Below are positions 26,284 through 35,804 of a stretch of 64,000 nucleotides of DNA, piece after piece. The notes under the pieces are model-generated. The model did no database searches, was not told where the DNA came from, and saw only the letters and a program-made list of their open reading frames with translations. This DNA is from Nitratireductor sp. XY-223. GTDB lineage: Bacteria > Pseudomonadota > Alphaproteobacteria > Rhizobiales > Rhizobiaceae. Where the stretch lies: contig NZ_SPNT01000002.1 in the NCBI RefSeq assembly GCF_004959855.1, positions 1-64,000 of the forward strand, given 5' to 3'. Each line of letters starts with the position of its first letter. The first letter of the stretch is position 1. The position numbers and the translations under genes are program-made.

Positions 26284-27494
26284 ATGTCTCGCGATCCCTG
26301 GAAGGTTCCACACGGATCGAAGGGTACTGCGAACCCGGTTTCGAGCCGGTGCTCGACCGGTTCACGGAGAATTTCGAGCGCCGCCGGGAAGTCGGCGCCA
26401 GTGTGTGCATGCATGCCGGAGGCCGCGTCGTCGTCGATTTGTGGGGCGGCTTTCAAGACCAGGAGCAGAAGCAGACCTGGGACCGGGACACCGTCAGCGT
26501 CGTCTATTCCTGCACCAAGGCGGCGACGGCGCTTTGCGCGCACATCCTGATCGACCGCGGCGCGCTCGATCTCGACCGGACAATGTCGCATTACTGGCCG
26601 GAATTCGCTGCCGCCGGCAAGGAGGACGCCACCGTCCGCATGGCACTGGACCACACGGCCGGTGTGCCGGCGCTGCGCGAACCGGTCAAACGCGGCGGCT
26701 TCAACGACTGGGACTATGTGACCGGTCGTCTCGCTGCGGAACCGCCGTTCTGGAAGCCAGGCACGAAGACCGGCTACCACATGTTCTCGTTCGGTTGGAC
26801 CGTCGGCGAACTGGTCCGGCGGGTGTCCGGGAAATCGCTCGGCGCCTTCTTCCGGGACGAGATCGCCGATCCACTGGGTCTCGATTTCTGGATCGGGCTG
26901 CCGGCGGATGCGAAACCGGCGATCGCGCCGGTGATCCCCTACAGGCCGGAGCCGGACGATGTGCTGACGGATTTCGTAACCGCCCTCATCACCGACAGGC
27001 AATCGACCTCGCACCTTGCCTATCTCAACAACGGCCGCCACGACGCCAACAGTCCCGAAGCCCACGCGGCCGAGATCGGCGGCGCCGGCGGCATAGCCAA
27101 TGCAAGGGCGCTCGCCGCGATGTACCGGCCGCTCGCCGCCCGGGGCGGCGCGAACGGGCCGGCATTGCTCTCCCGTGAACGCACAGCCGACATGGCGCGG
27201 CCGTCCGCCGAGACCGACCGCGACGAGACCCTGCTCATCCCGACACGCTTCAGCCAGGGATTCATGCTGTCGATGGACAATCGCGACCTGCCGTCCGGCA
27301 ATTCCGTGGTCATCGGGCCCGGCGCCTTCGGGCATGTCGGCATGGGCGGCAGCATCGGCTTCGCCGATCCGGACGCCGGCCTTGCCTTCGGCTATACGAT
27401 GAACCGGCTCGGCGGCGGCATTTTGCTCAACGAGCGGGGACAGGGGCTGGTGGATGCCGCCTATGCCTGTATCGGTCAGTCGTCCTCGCCATAG
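26280..27494 (+). CDS. Class C beta-lactamase-like serine esterase
   Basis: This 404-residue esterase is of the EstB/family VIII type. The nucleophile is Ser77 in SCTK (SxxK), with Lys80 as base. A Tyr in [13 protein letters not shown] is the second catalytic residue. The third element is GHVGMGGS, in place of the KTG box of lactamases. There is no signal peptide, so it is cytoplasmic. It overlaps the monooxygenase by ATGA, suggesting a two-step ketone to ester to alcohol-plus-acid route. Its 3' end overlaps the convergent terC gene by 19 bases. Confidence 0.88.
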   Translation: MNVSRSLEGSTRIEGYCEPGFEPVLDRFTENFERRREVGASVCMHAGGRVVVDLWGGFQDQEQKQTWDRDTVSVVYSCTKAATALCAHILIDRGALDLDRTMSHYWPEFAAAGKEDATVRMALDHTAGVPALREPVKRGGFNDWDYVTGRLAAEPPFWKPGTKTGYHMFSFGWTVGELVRRVSGKSLGAFFRDEIADPLGLDFWIGLPADAKPAIAPVIPYRPEPDDVLTDFVTALITDRQSTSHLAYLNNGRHDANSPEAHAAEIGGAGGIANARALAAMYRPLAARGGANGPALLSRERTADMARPSAETDRDETLLIPTRFSQGFMLSMDNRDLPSGNSVVIGPGAFGHVGMGGSIGFADPDAGLAFGYTMNRLGGGILLNERGQGLVDAAYACIGQSSSP

Positions 27495-28234
27495 AGGGAT
27501 GAACGCGCGCGGTTGCGCCTTGCCCGTCGCGCCAGCATGTTGAGCATCTCGATCAGCGCCGAGAAGCCCATCGCGGCATAGATGTAGCCGCGCGGAATGT
27601 GGACGCCGAAGCCATCGGCGATCAGCGCGGTACCGATCAGCAGCAGGAAACCCAGCGCGAGCATGATCACGGTCGGATTGCGCTGTACGAAATCGGACAG
27701 CGGATCGGCTGCCAGCAACATGGCACCGACGGCCACCACGACGGCGACCATCATGATCGGTATATGAGGCGTCATGCCGACGGCCGTAATGATGCTGTCG
27801 ATCGAAAACACCAGGTCCAGCGCGAGGATCTGGACGATCGCCGCGGCAAAACCCATTGCGACCGCACCGTATAGACTCGGCGCCGGGTTGGGATCGACGA
27901 TATGATGGATCTCGCGGGTTGCCTTCCAGACCAGGAACAATCCGCCGGAAATCAGGATGATATCCCGCCAGGAGAGCGCGTTGCCGGCAATCTCGAAAAC
28001 CGGCTGCGTCAGCCGCACGATCGCGGCAATCATCGTCAACAGAACCAGCCGGAAGACCAGCGCCAGGCCGATTCCGACCCGGCGGGCGCGCGGCCTTTGC
28101 CGCTTCGGCAGCCTGTTGGTGAGGATTGCGACGAATACCAGGTTGTCGATACCGAGTACGACTTCCATGACGATCAGCGTCGCCAGTGCAGCCCAGGATA
28201 CCGGATCCTGGAAAAGGGTTACGAGTTCTTCCAT
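27476..28234 (-). CDS. TerC family membrane protein
   Basis: The protein has 252 residues and about seven helices. The family signature Asp residues lie in [14 protein letters not shown] and in [17 protein letters not shown]. TerC proteins are tied to tellurite resistance and to metal (Mn) loading of secreted enzymes; no other ter gene is here, so I do not call it a resistance gene. ATG 28234 ([11 protein letters not shown]) is preferred to an upstream start, which would add a non-conserved stretch. It ends 19 bases inside the convergent esterase gene. Confidence 0.87.
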   Translation of the reverse strand: MEELVTLFQDPVSWAALATLIVMEVVLGIDNLVFVAILTNRLPKRQRPRARRVGIGLALVFRLVLLTMIAAIVRLTQPVFEIAGNALSWRDIILISGGLFLVWKATREIHHIVDPNPAPSLYGAVAMGFAAAIVQILALDLVFSIDSIITAVGMTPHIPIMMVAVVVAVGAMLLAADPLSDFVQRNPTVIMLALGFLLLIGTALIADGFGVHIPRGYIYAAMGFSALIEMLNMLARRARRNRARSSLYGEDD

Positions 28235-28384
28235 TGCAGTTTCGGTCAAAACAATTGCACCCGGCATCGAGCCGGGCACGCCGGCCCATGTGGGGAGCAG
28301 CGGCCACCGTTGCAATGGGTTCGAACGGGCGGATCTTCACTTCCGCGTGACTGTCTTCGCGAGAAGATACGGAATATCTGCCGC

Positions 28385-28789
28385 TCAGCGGCCCTTTACG
28401 ACCTCGCCGTCTTCCTTGGTGAAGGCCCCGATTTCGATGTCGCCGAGCAGGTCCAGCACCTTCTCCGACGGGCGGCAGAGCGCCGTGCCCTCTTCGGTCT
28501 CGACGACGGGCCGGTTCATCAGGATCGGATGTTCGACCATGAAATCGATCAGTTCGTCGTCGGTCCACTTTTCGTCATCGAGGCCGAGCTCGTCATAGGG
28601 CGTTCCCTTGCGGCGCAGCAGGTCGCGCAACGGAATGTCCATGGCGGCGATCAGCGCGACCAGTTTCTCACGCCCGGGCGGGGACTTCAGGTATTCGACG
28701 ACCTCGGGTTCGATTCCCGCCTGGCGGATCATCGCCAGCGTGTTGCGCGAGGTGCCGCAATTCGGATTGTGGTAGATCGTGACCTTCAT
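28385..28789 (-). CDS. arsC: ArsC-type arsenate reductase (glutaredoxin-coupled) homologue
   Basis: This is a 134-residue thioredoxin-fold enzyme. The catalytic Cys11 lies in NPNCGTSRNT, with the conserved Arg set (RDLLRRKG, MNRPVV) after it. Classical ArsC reduces arsenate to arsenite with glutathione and glutaredoxin. With no arsR, arsB or acr3 nearby, it may instead be a housekeeping ArsC-like (Spx/YffB-type) reductase. The start at 28789 lies just after the truA stop codon, so the two genes are probably one transcript. Confidence 0.85.
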   Translation of the reverse strand: MKVTIYHNPNCGTSRNTLAMIRQAGIEPEVVEYLKSPPGREKLVALIAAMDIPLRDLLRRKGTPYDELGLDDEKWTDDELIDFMVEHPILMNRPVVETEEGTALCRPSEKVLDLLGDIEIGAFTKEDGEVVKGR

Positions 28790-28790
28790 C

Positions 28791-29546
28791 TCAACCTTCG
28801 CCTTCTTCGTATTCGACATTCATGAAATAGAGCCCTTCGGGCCCGGCGACCGGACCGCAGGCGGCGCGGTCCCTGGCTTCCAGCGCCGCAGCGACATCGT
28901 CGGCGCTCCAGTCGCCCTCGCCAACGAGGCGCAGGGTTCCGGCGAAAGAGCGGATCTGGTTGTGCAGGAATGATTTCGCCGTGGCGAATATTTCGACCAG
29001 TTCGCCGGTGCGACGCACGTCGAGCCGGTCGAGCGTGCGCACCGGGTTCTTCGCCTGGCAGTGGACCGACCGGAAAGTGGTAAAATCGTGCCGGCCGACG
29101 AGGCGCTGGGCGGCCGCGCGCATGGCATCGGCATCGAGCGGTTTCTGCACCCACAGCGCCCTGTTTTTTTTAAGCGCCAGCGGAACGCGGCGGTTGATGA
29201 TGCGGTAGCAATAGTGGCGCCGCAGGGCCGAGAAACGCGCATCGAAGCCGTCATCGACCGCTTCGGCCGAAAGTATGACAATGCGCTCGCCCGCCTGGCC
29301 GAGATAGGAATTGATGGCGTTGCGCACCGTCTCGGCGGGCCACTCCCGCTCGAAATCCGCATGGGCCACCTGCCCCATGGCATGAACGCCGGCATCGGTG
29401 CGCCCGGCGCCGCGTACGATGAGGTCATGGCCGCAGAACTTCTTCCCCGCGGCCTCGATGGCGCCCTGGACGGAGGGGCCGTTGTTCTGGCGCTGCCAGC
29501 CGACATAGGGCGTGCCGTCATATTCGATTGTCAGCTTGTAGCGCAT
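28791..29546 (-). CDS. truA: tRNA pseudouridine synthase A (positions 38-40)
   Basis: The protein has 251 residues. The catalytic Asp is in [12 protein letters not shown], preceded by [21 protein letters not shown] and the late [11 protein letters not shown] are family blocks. It modifies uridines in the anticodon stem-loop. ATG 29546 is chosen by homology ([12 protein letters not shown]). It begins 1 base after the fmt stop, so fmt, truA and arsC form a tight minus-strand string. Confidence 0.97.
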   Translation of the reverse strand: MRYKLTIEYDGTPYVGWQRQNNGPSVQGAIEAAGKKFCGHDLIVRGAGRTDAGVHAMGQVAHADFEREWPAETVRNAINSYLGQAGERIVILSAEAVDDGFDARFSALRRHYCYRIINRRVPLALKKNRALWVQKPLDADAMRAAAQRLVGRHDFTTFRSVHCQAKNPVRTLDRLDVRRTGELVEIFATAKSFLHNQIRSFAGTLRLVGEGDWSADDVAAALEARDRAACGPVAGPEGLYFMNVEYEEGEG

Positions 29547-29547
29547 A

Positions 29548-30477
29548 TCAGGAAAGGACCGTTCCGGCCGGCAGGTCGTGGCCGCGCAGGAAGTCGTCGG
29601 CATTGAGCGCCTTGCCGCCCGCCTTCTGCAACCTCAGCAGCCGGACCGCTCCGCGGCCGCAGGCAACGGTGAGGCGGTCATCGAGCAGCGTTCCGGCCGT
29701 GCCTTCCCCGTCGGCTGTCGTCGAGCGCAGGATCTTCACGCGCTCCGACTTTCCGCCAAGCGGCATCTCGCACCAGGCGCCGGGAAAGGGCGACAGGCCG
29801 CGTATGTGGTTGTGCACCGTGACGGCATCGCCCGAAAAATCGATGCGGGTCTCGTCCTTGCTGATCTTGGCGGCGTAGGTGACGCCCGCATCCGGCTGCC
29901 GCGTCAGGGTCAAGGAGTCACGCTCCAGCGCGGCCATCGCCCTTTGCATGAGATCGCCGCCGATCAGCATCAGCTTGTCGTGCAGTTCGCCGGCGGTCAT
30001 GTCGGGGCCGATGGCGACCCGTTCTTCCATGGCGACGGGACCGGTGTCGAGCCCCTCGTCCATCTTCATGACCATGACGCCGGTTTCCTCGTCGCCCGCC
30101 ATGATGGCGCGCTGGATGGGCGCGGCGCCGCGCCAGCGCGGCAGCAGCGAAGCGTGGCCGTTGTAGCAGCCGAGGCGTGTGCCGGCGAGGATCGCCGGCG
30201 GCAGCAACTGGCCGTAGGCAACGACGACGGCGACGTCGGCGCCGAGATCGCGGAACGCCTGCTGCTCGGCCTCATTCTTCAGGCTTTGAGGCGTATGGAC
30301 CGGAAAGCCGAGGATCTCGGACTGCCGGTGGACGGGCGACTTGACGACTTCCAGGCCGCGGCGCCCGGCCGGGCGCGGCGGCTGGGTGTAGACGGCGGCA
30401 ATCTCATGGCCGTACCCGGCCAGCGCCGCCAGCGTCGGCACCGCGAATTCCGGCGTTCCCATGAAGATGATACGCAA
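29548..30477 (-). CDS. fmt: Methionyl-tRNA formyltransferase
   Basis: This 309-residue enzyme transfers a formyl group from 10-formyl-THF to initiator Met-tRNA. The start [16 protein letters not shown] and the catalytic region [19 protein letters not shown] (Asn and His present; a Gly stands where Val is usual) with [10 protein letters not shown] are diagnostic. The C-terminal OB-type domain includes [11 protein letters not shown]. The def gene lies 39 bases upstream, the usual def-fmt pairing. Confidence 0.97.
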   Translation of the reverse strand: MRIIFMGTPEFAVPTLAALAGYGHEIAAVYTQPPRPAGRRGLEVVKSPVHRQSEILGFPVHTPQSLKNEAEQQAFRDLGADVAVVVAYGQLLPPAILAGTRLGCYNGHASLLPRWRGAAPIQRAIMAGDEETGVMVMKMDEGLDTGPVAMEERVAIGPDMTAGELHDKLMLIGGDLMQRAMAALERDSLTLTRQPDAGVTYAAKISKDETRIDFSGDAVTVHNHIRGLSPFPGAWCEMPLGGKSERVKILRSTTADGEGTAGTLLDDRLTVACGRGAVRLLRLQKAGGKALNADDFLRGHDLPAGTVLS

Positions 30478-30516
30478 GGTCTGTCTCCCGCGTGTTGCCG
30501 CCGCGCAATGCGGCGG

Positions 30517-31041
30517 TCAGAGCCGCGTGCCGCCGCGGCTCTTCGCCAGCTTGGTGAATTTCCTGATCACCATGTCCCGTTTCAGCTTGGAAATATGATC
30601 GATGAAGAGGACCCCGTTCAGGTGGTCGATCTCGTGCTGCAGGCAGGTCGCGAGCAGGCCGTCCGCCTCGATCTGCTGCTTCTTGCCGTCGCGGTCGACA
30701 TAGTCGACGGTCACCTGCGCCGGCCGCTCGACCTCGGCATAATAGTCGGGGATCGAAAGGCACCCTTCCTCGTAGGTGGAGCGCTCGTCGGAACTTGCGA
30801 CGATCTCCGGGTTGATCACCACGATCGGGTTCTTCTCCTCGTCCTCCTTGGAGCAATCGACCACGAGAAGGCGGCGCGGAATGCCGAGCTGGATGGCCGC
30901 CAGCCCGATTCCGGGAGCGTCATACATGGTTTCCAGCATGTCGTCGGCGAGCGTGCGGACCTCATCGTCGACACGTTCGACCGGCTCGGATTTGTCGCGC
31001 AGGACCGGATCGGGAAGAAGGACAAGCGGTTTTATGGTCAT
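30517..31041 (-). CDS. def: Peptide deformylase
   Basis: This 174-residue metalloenzyme removes the N-formyl group from new proteins. Motif 1 is [10 protein letters not shown], motif 2 is EEGCLSIP (metal Cys), and motif 3 is QHEIDHLNG (two His and catalytic Glu). ATG 31041 ([14 protein letters not shown]) is chosen over an ATG three codons earlier by family start. It leads the def-fmt-truA-arsC string and is divergent from rmuC, with 101 bases between. Confidence 0.97.
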   Translation of the reverse strand: MTIKPLVLLPDPVLRDKSEPVERVDDEVRTLADDMLETMYDAPGIGLAAIQLGIPRRLLVVDCSKEDEEKNPIVVINPEIVASSDERSTYEEGCLSIPDYYAEVERPAQVTVDYVDRDGKKQQIEADGLLATCLQHEIDHLNGVLFIDHISKLKRDMVIRKFTKLAKSRGGTRL

Positions 31042-31142
31042 GGCATGCATCTACGCATTCGGCGGCGGCAGGTCAATTCGGCACTTTGTCCATGTTCCTG
31101 TTTTGATCTGGCATAAATTCAAGAATCGTATAAGCTTGGCGC

Positions 31143-32387
31143 ATGGATGCGGTTCAACTTTCCTTTGAGACGCCGGTCGTGCAGATCGGCGATACGATCG
31201 TCACACTGGGCGGCCTTTCAATCGGCCTTGCCGCACTGGCGTGCCTCGTCGTGATCGCGGCCGTTGCCAGCCGGCGCCGTTCGCACAGGCGGCAGGAGGA
31301 AGCGCGGGTTGCGGCGGAAGCGGCGGCCGGCGAACGCGCCCGTGAAATGGAGGCGCGGTTTGCCGAGATCATGGGCGCGCAGGCCGAGATGCAGGGCCGC
31401 ATGGCGACGATCGCCGAGGTCTTCGGATCGCGCCAGAGCGAGATCAACAAGTCGATCAACGAGCGGCTCGACGGCATGAGCCAGCGGCTCGGCAACACGA
31501 TCAGCCAGCAGACAAAGGCAACGCACGAGAACCTGAGCCGCCTGCAGGAGCGGCTCGCCGTCATCGACACGGCGCAGAACAACATCCAGGCGCTGGCCAA
31601 GGACGTCGTCGGCCTGCAGGCGATCCTGTCGGACAAGCAGACCCGCGGCGCCTTCGGACAGGCGCGCATGGAAACCATCATCGCTGACGCCCTGCCCTCG
31701 AACGGCTATGCCTTCCAGCCGACGCTCCCGAACGGCGTGCGCCCCGACTGCATCGTCCACATGCCCAACGACGCCCCAGGCCTCGTGATCGATGCGAAAT
31801 TCCCGCTCGAGGCGTGGAACGCCATCCGCGACGCGGGCGAGCCGGAGGCGCAGAAGCAGGCGACGCAGCGGTTCCGCCGCGACGTCGAGGTGCATATCAA
31901 GGACATTTCCGACAAATACCTCTTGAAGGGCGAAACGCAGGACACGGCGTTCATGTTCGTGCCGTCGGAATCGATCTTCGCCGAGATCCATGAGAATTTC
32001 GAGGCGCTGGTGCAGAAGGCGCACCGGGCGCGCGTCGTCATCGTCTCGCCATCGCTGCTGATGCTGTCGCTGCAGGTGGTCCAGGCGGTTTTAAAGGATG
32101 CGCGCATGCGCGAGCAGGCGCACCTGATCCAGGGCGAGGTCGTGCGGCTGATGGACGATGTGCTGCGCCTCGACGAGCGGGTGCGCAAACTGCAGACACA
32201 TTTCGGACAGGCGCAGCGCGATATCGACCAGATCCTGACCTCAGCGGACAAGGTCACCAAGCGCGGCGCCAAGATCGAGGCGCTCGAGATCGAGGCGGAA
32301 GGCGAGGCACCGGCGGAAAAGGACAAGCCGAAAGTGGTCTCCGTCCCGGATCACGGGGGACGGCTGAAACTTCACGTCAGTGAATGA
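31143..32387 (+). CDS. rmuC: RmuC family DNA recombination protein
   Basis: This 414-residue protein is N-terminally anchored by one helix (about 22-42). A long coiled-coil (about 48-150) follows, rich in Glu, Arg and Gln. A nuclease-like core comes next, with NGVRPDCIVHMP and VIDAKFPLEAW, typical of the PD-(D/E)XK superfamily, and then MFVPSESIFAEI. RmuC limits inverted-repeat recombination in E. coli. It is divergent from def and converges on irr with 15 bases between. Confidence 0.93.
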   Translation: MDAVQLSFETPVVQIGDTIVTLGGLSIGLAALACLVVIAAVASRRRSHRRQEEARVAAEAAAGERAREMEARFAEIMGAQAEMQGRMATIAEVFGSRQSEINKSINERLDGMSQRLGNTISQQTKATHENLSRLQERLAVIDTAQNNIQALAKDVVGLQAILSDKQTRGAFGQARMETIIADALPSNGYAFQPTLPNGVRPDCIVHMPNDAPGLVIDAKFPLEAWNAIRDAGEPEAQKQATQRFRRDVEVHIKDISDKYLLKGETQDTAFMFVPSESIFAEIHENFEALVQKAHRARVVIVSPSLLMLSLQVVQAVLKDARMREQAHLIQGEVVRLMDDVLRLDERVRKLQTHFGQAQRDIDQILTSADKVTKRGAKIEALEIEAEGEAPAEKDKPKVVSVPDHGGRLKLHVSE

Positions 32388-32402
32388 TGACCCGTGTGCC
32401 GG

Positions 32403-32840
32403 TCAGGACGATTTGCGGCGCAGGCGCACGATCACGTCGATATGGGCGACTTCCATGCCCTCCGGCACGTCCGGCAGTCCGTCGATGGAGATTCCGCCCG
32501 TCGGAATATCCATGACCTCGTTGTCGCCCTCGATGAAGAAGTGCTGGTGATCGGACGTGTTGGTGTCGAAATAGGTCTTCGAAGACTCCACCGCCAATAC
32601 CCGCAGCATGCCCGCGTCGGTGAATTGGTGCAGCGTGTTGTAGACCGTTGCCAGCGAAACCGGCACACCGGCGCTGACGGCTTCCTCGTGCAGCTCCTCG
32701 GCCGTCAGGTGACGGTCGCCCTTGGCGAACAGGAGCCCGGCGAGCGCGATCCTCTGGCGCGTCGGACGCAAGCCCACGGACCGGAGACGATCGCCGGCCA
32801 GACGTGTCGGACAAGGTGTGTGTTCCTGCTTGCTTTCCAT
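32403..32840 (-). CDS. irr: Iron response regulator Irr (Fur family)
   Basis: This is a 145-residue Fur-type regulator. The DNA-binding half has RPTRQRIALAGLLF and VSLATVYNTLHQFTDAGM. The C-terminal half has the His-rich TSDHQHFFIEGDNEVMD expected of Irr. In rhizobia Irr responds to haem status and acts when iron is low. No N-terminal haem regulatory motif of the Bradyrhizobium type is evident, though CPTRL is near. It is divergent from fabA. This irr-fab arrangement is a hallmark of the order. Confidence 0.92.
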   Translation of the reverse strand: MESKQEHTPCPTRLAGDRLRSVGLRPTRQRIALAGLLFAKGDRHLTAEELHEEAVSAGVPVSLATVYNTLHQFTDAGMLRVLAVESSKTYFDTNTSDHQHFFIEGDNEVMDIPTGGISIDGLPDVPEGMEVAHIDVIVRLRRKSS

Positions 32841-32882
32841 CGCTTTATCTTGACTGAAACCCGCATTTGAGCAATTGGACGT

Positions 32883-32911
32883 TATATAACTTCAGACGGG
32901 ACATCTTTCAA
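32883..32911 (-). promoter_or_regulatory. Sigma-70-type promoter for irr
   Basis: On the minus strand TTGAAA and TATATA lie 17 bases apart, about 42 to 70 bases upstream of the irr ATG. The -10 lies in a palindrome (GTTATATAAC) that could also be a regulator site. No full ICE/Irr box could be recognised. Confidence 0.55.
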
Positions 32912-33100
32912 TAGTGGAGTTTGAAGGTCCATTTTTGATTTGCGCCGCACGGCGCGGTCAGAAAAAGGGCGTTTGCGGTTGCAAGTCGGGGCCGATCCCC
33001 ATAATTGACTTGCGATGCTTTTCGCCAGCAAACAAGCTGTGTTAGGGTCACGGGGCACCGGCGTCCGGGGGCGTCTTGTATTCGGGAGTAAGGTTTTTAC

Positions 33101-33610
33101 ATGAATGATCGGCCGTCAAGCTTCAGCTATGATGACATATTGACCTGCGCACACGGCGCCATGTTCGGGCCCGGCAACGCGCAACTCCCGCTGCCGCCCA
33201 TGCTGATGTTCCACCGCATCACCGAGATATCGGAAACCGGCGGCGAATACGGCAAGGGCTATATGCGCGCGGAATTCGACGTCACGCCCGACCTTTGGTT
33301 TTTTGCCTGCCACTTCGAGGGCGATCCGGTGATGCCGGGATGCCTGGGACTCGACGCGCTGTGGCAGATGACCGGATTTTACCTCGGCTGGCTTGGAGAG
33401 CCCGGCAAGGGCCGTGCGATCTCCGTCGGCGAGGTCAAGCTGACCGGAATGGTGACGCCCGAGACGAAACTCGTCGAGTTCGGTGTCGATTTCAAGCGCG
33501 TCATGCGCGGCCGGCTGGTGCTCGGCATCGGCGACGGCTGGGCCAAGGCGGACGGTGAGCCGTCCTACAAGGCGACCGACCTCCGGGTGGGGCTGTTCCA
33601 GGAAAAGTAG
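33101..33610 (+). CDS. fabA: 3-hydroxyacyl-[acyl-carrier-protein] dehydratase/isomerase FabA
   Basis: The enzyme has 169 residues. The catalytic His71 ([14 protein letters not shown]) and Asp85 (LGLDALWQM) form the hot-dog active site. FabA both dehydrates and isomerises C10 intermediates, which opens the unsaturated fatty acid branch with FabB. The 260 bases between irr and fabA hold weak promoter-like sequences (TTGACT at 33005). It begins a fabA-fabB-fabI operon. Confidence 0.97.
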   Translation: MNDRPSSFSYDDILTCAHGAMFGPGNAQLPLPPMLMFHRITEISETGGEYGKGYMRAEFDVTPDLWFFACHFEGDPVMPGCLGLDALWQMTGFYLGWLGEPGKGRAISVGEVKLTGMVTPETKLVEFGVDFKRVMRGRLVLGIGDGWAKADGEPSYKATDLRVGLFQEK

Positions 33611-33683
33611 CACCGCATCCGACGATATCGGCGCACTCGTCGCCAGTGTCTCAAAACCGCAGTTTCTGTGGAAAGGAAACCGT

Positions 33684-34907
33684 ATGAAACGTGTTGTAGT
33701 CACCGGGATGGGGATCGTGTCCTCCATCGGCAACAACGCGCAGGAAGTCACAGATTCCCTACGCGAGGCCAGGTCCGGCATCACATTCTCCGAGGATTTC
33801 GCAGAACACGGATTCCGCTGCCAGGTCTGGGGCGCGCCGACGCTCGATCCGACGGACCTGGTGGACAGGCGCGCCATGCGGTTCCTCAGCAAGGGCGGTG
33901 CGTGGAACCACGTTGCGATGCAGCAGGCGATCGCCGACTCTGGGCTTGAGGAAGACGATATCTCGAACGAGCGCACCGGCATCGTCATGGGTTCGGGCGG
34001 ACCGTCGACCCGCACCATCGTCGATGCCGCGGACATCACGCGCGAGCGCGGCAGCCCGAAACGCATCGGACCCTTCGCCGTTCCCAAGGCGATGTCGTCG
34101 ACGGCATCCGCGACGCTCGCCACATGGTTCAAGATCCACGGCGTCAACTACACGATCTCGTCCGCCTGCTCGACATCGGCGCACTGCATCGGAAACGCCT
34201 ACGAGCTGATCCAGATGGGCAAGCAGTCGATCGTCTTTGCCGGCGGGCACGAGGATCTCGACTGGACCATGTCGAACCTGTTCGACGCGATGGGCGCGAT
34301 GTCGTCAAAGTACAACGACAACGGCCCGGAAACCGCGTCGCGTGCCTATGACGCCGACCGGGACGGCTTCGTGATTGCCGGCGGCGCCGGCGTGCTTGTC
34401 CTGGAAGAGCTCGAACACGCCAAGGCAAGGGGCGCGAAGATCTACGGCGAAATCATCGGCTACGGCGCGACCTCGGACGGCTACGACATGGTGCAGCCGT
34501 CCGGAGAGGGTGCCATCCGCTGCATGAAGCTGGCGCTTTCGACCATCGACGGCACGGTCGACTACATCAATACGCACGGTACCTCGACGCCGATTGGAGA
34601 CAGCCGCGAGATCGGCGCCATCCGCGAGGTGTTCGGCGACACGATACCGCATATCGCCTCGACGAAATCGCTGACCGGGCATTCGCTCGGTGCGACCGGG
34701 GTCCAGGAATCGATCTATTCGCTCTTGATGATGAAGGAGGGATTCATCGGCGAGAGCGCGCATATCCAGACCCTCGATCCGGAGTTCGAAGGCGTGCCGA
34801 TCGTCCGCGAGCGGATCGACAATGCAAAGATCGACACGGTCCTGTCCAATTCCTTCGGGTTCGGCGGGACCAACGCAACACTGATATTCAGGCGCCACGA
34901 GGGGTAG
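33684..34907 (+). CDS. fabB: 3-oxoacyl-[acyl-carrier-protein] synthase I
   Basis: This 407-residue thiolase-fold condensing enzyme extends unsaturated acyl chains. The catalytic Cys is in [10 protein letters not shown], the two His are in [11 protein letters not shown] and TGHSLGATG, and [10 protein letters not shown] is at the C-terminus. The start at 33684 ([14 protein letters not shown]) lies 73 bases after fabA and follows GAAAGGAAACC, a ribosome-binding-like stretch. The long upstream frame is not used. Confidence 0.97.
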   Translation: MKRVVVTGMGIVSSIGNNAQEVTDSLREARSGITFSEDFAEHGFRCQVWGAPTLDPTDLVDRRAMRFLSKGGAWNHVAMQQAIADSGLEEDDISNERTGIVMGSGGPSTRTIVDAADITRERGSPKRIGPFAVPKAMSSTASATLATWFKIHGVNYTISSACSTSAHCIGNAYELIQMGKQSIVFAGGHEDLDWTMSNLFDAMGAMSSKYNDNGPETASRAYDADRDGFVIAGGAGVLVLEELEHAKARGAKIYGEIIGYGATSDGYDMVQPSGEGAIRCMKLALSTIDGTVDYINTHGTSTPIGDSREIGAIREVFGDTIPHIASTKSLTGHSLGATGVQESIYSLLMMKEGFIGESAHIQTLDPEFEGVPIVRERIDNAKIDTVLSNSFGFGGTNATLIFRRHEG

Positions 34908-34916
34908 GTTGTACAG

Positions 34917-35729
34917 ATGGGTGAACTGATGAAGGGGAAGCGCGGCCTTATCATGGGGGTCGCCAACGATCACTCGATCGCCTGGGGCATTGCCCAGGCG
35001 CTGCACGCCGAGGGCGCGGAACTTGCCTTCACATACCAGGGCGAGGCATTCGGACGGCGCCTAGAGCCGCTGGCCAAATCGGTCGATTCGGAATTCATCA
35101 TGCCGTGCGATGTCGAGGACATCGAAACCGTCGATGCGGCGTTCGGCGAACTTGCCGACCGGTGGGGCAGCATTGATTTCGTCGTGCACGCGATCGGCTT
35201 TTCCGACCGCAATGAGCTGAGGGGCCTCTACGCCGACACGACGCGCGCGAACTTCACGCACACGATGATCATCTCGTGTTTCTCGTTTACCGAAATCGCC
35301 AAGCGCGCCGCGGCGCTGATGCCCGACGGCGGGTCGATGATCACCCTGACCTATGGGGGATCGACCCGCGTCATGCCCAATTACAACGTGATGGGCGTCG
35401 CCAAGGCGGGCCTCGAGGCCAGCGTTCGCTATCTCGCGGCCGATTACGGTCCGCGTAACATCCGCGTCAACGCGATCTCGGCCGGGCCCGTACGGACACT
35501 CGCCGGCGCCGGCATATCGGGGGCGCGCGAGATGTACAACTACCAGCAGCGCAATTCGCCGATGCGCCGCAACGTCACCATCGACGATGTCGGCGGATCG
35601 GCCGTCTATCTTTTGTCGCACCTGTCGAAGGGCGTCACCGGCGAGGTCCATTTCGTCGATTCGGGCTACCACATCACGTCGATGCCGGTGCTCGAGGAAC
35701 TCAAGGCGCAGTGGTCGAACGGCAAATAG
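34917..35729 (+). CDS. fabI: Enoyl-[acyl-carrier-protein] reductase (NADH)
   Basis: This is a 270-residue short-chain reductase. The nucleotide site is GVANDHSIAWGIAQ, and YNVMGVAKAGLE gives the Tyr-x6-Lys pair typical of FabI. LRGLYADTTRANF and MPNYNVMGVAKA surround the active site. It completes the last step of each elongation cycle and is the triclosan target in many bacteria. It lies 9 bases after fabB and ends before a strong terminator shared with pnp. Confidence 0.96.
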   Translation: MGELMKGKRGLIMGVANDHSIAWGIAQALHAEGAELAFTYQGEAFGRRLEPLAKSVDSEFIMPCDVEDIETVDAAFGELADRWGSIDFVVHAIGFSDRNELRGLYADTTRANFTHTMIISCFSFTEIAKRAAALMPDGGSMITLTYGGSTRVMPNYNVMGVAKAGLEASVRYLAADYGPRNIRVNAISAGPVRTLAGAGISGAREMYNYQQRNSPMRRNVTIDDVGGSAVYLLSHLSKGVTGEVHFVDSGYHITSMPVLEELKAQWSNGK

Positions 35730-35753
35730 CCGCGAACACAGCCGCGCAAACAA

Positions 35754-35786
35754 AAAAACCCGCTGCAAACGCAGCGGGTTTTTTGT
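35754..35786. terminator. Bidirectional intrinsic terminator between fabI and pnp
   Basis: AACCCGCTGC and GCAGCGGGTT form a perfect 10-base stem around AAAC. It is flanked by A-rich sequence on the left and T-rich on the right, so it works on both strands. It ends the fab transcript on the plus strand and the pnp transcript on the minus strand. Confidence 0.88.
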
Positions 35787-35804
35787 TGTCTGTGCGTCCG
35801 GCGA

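Noticed and set aside
27476-28234. Tellurite resistance cluster
   Set aside because: TerC occurs alone, without terA, B, D, E or Z.
26169-28568. 799-residue minus-strand frame spanning three genes
   Set aside because: It crosses the esterase and TerC genes on the wrong frames and has Arg/Asp/His-rich shadow composition.
28385-28789. Arsenic resistance operon
   Set aside because: Only an ArsC-like gene is present, with no regulator or efflux pump.
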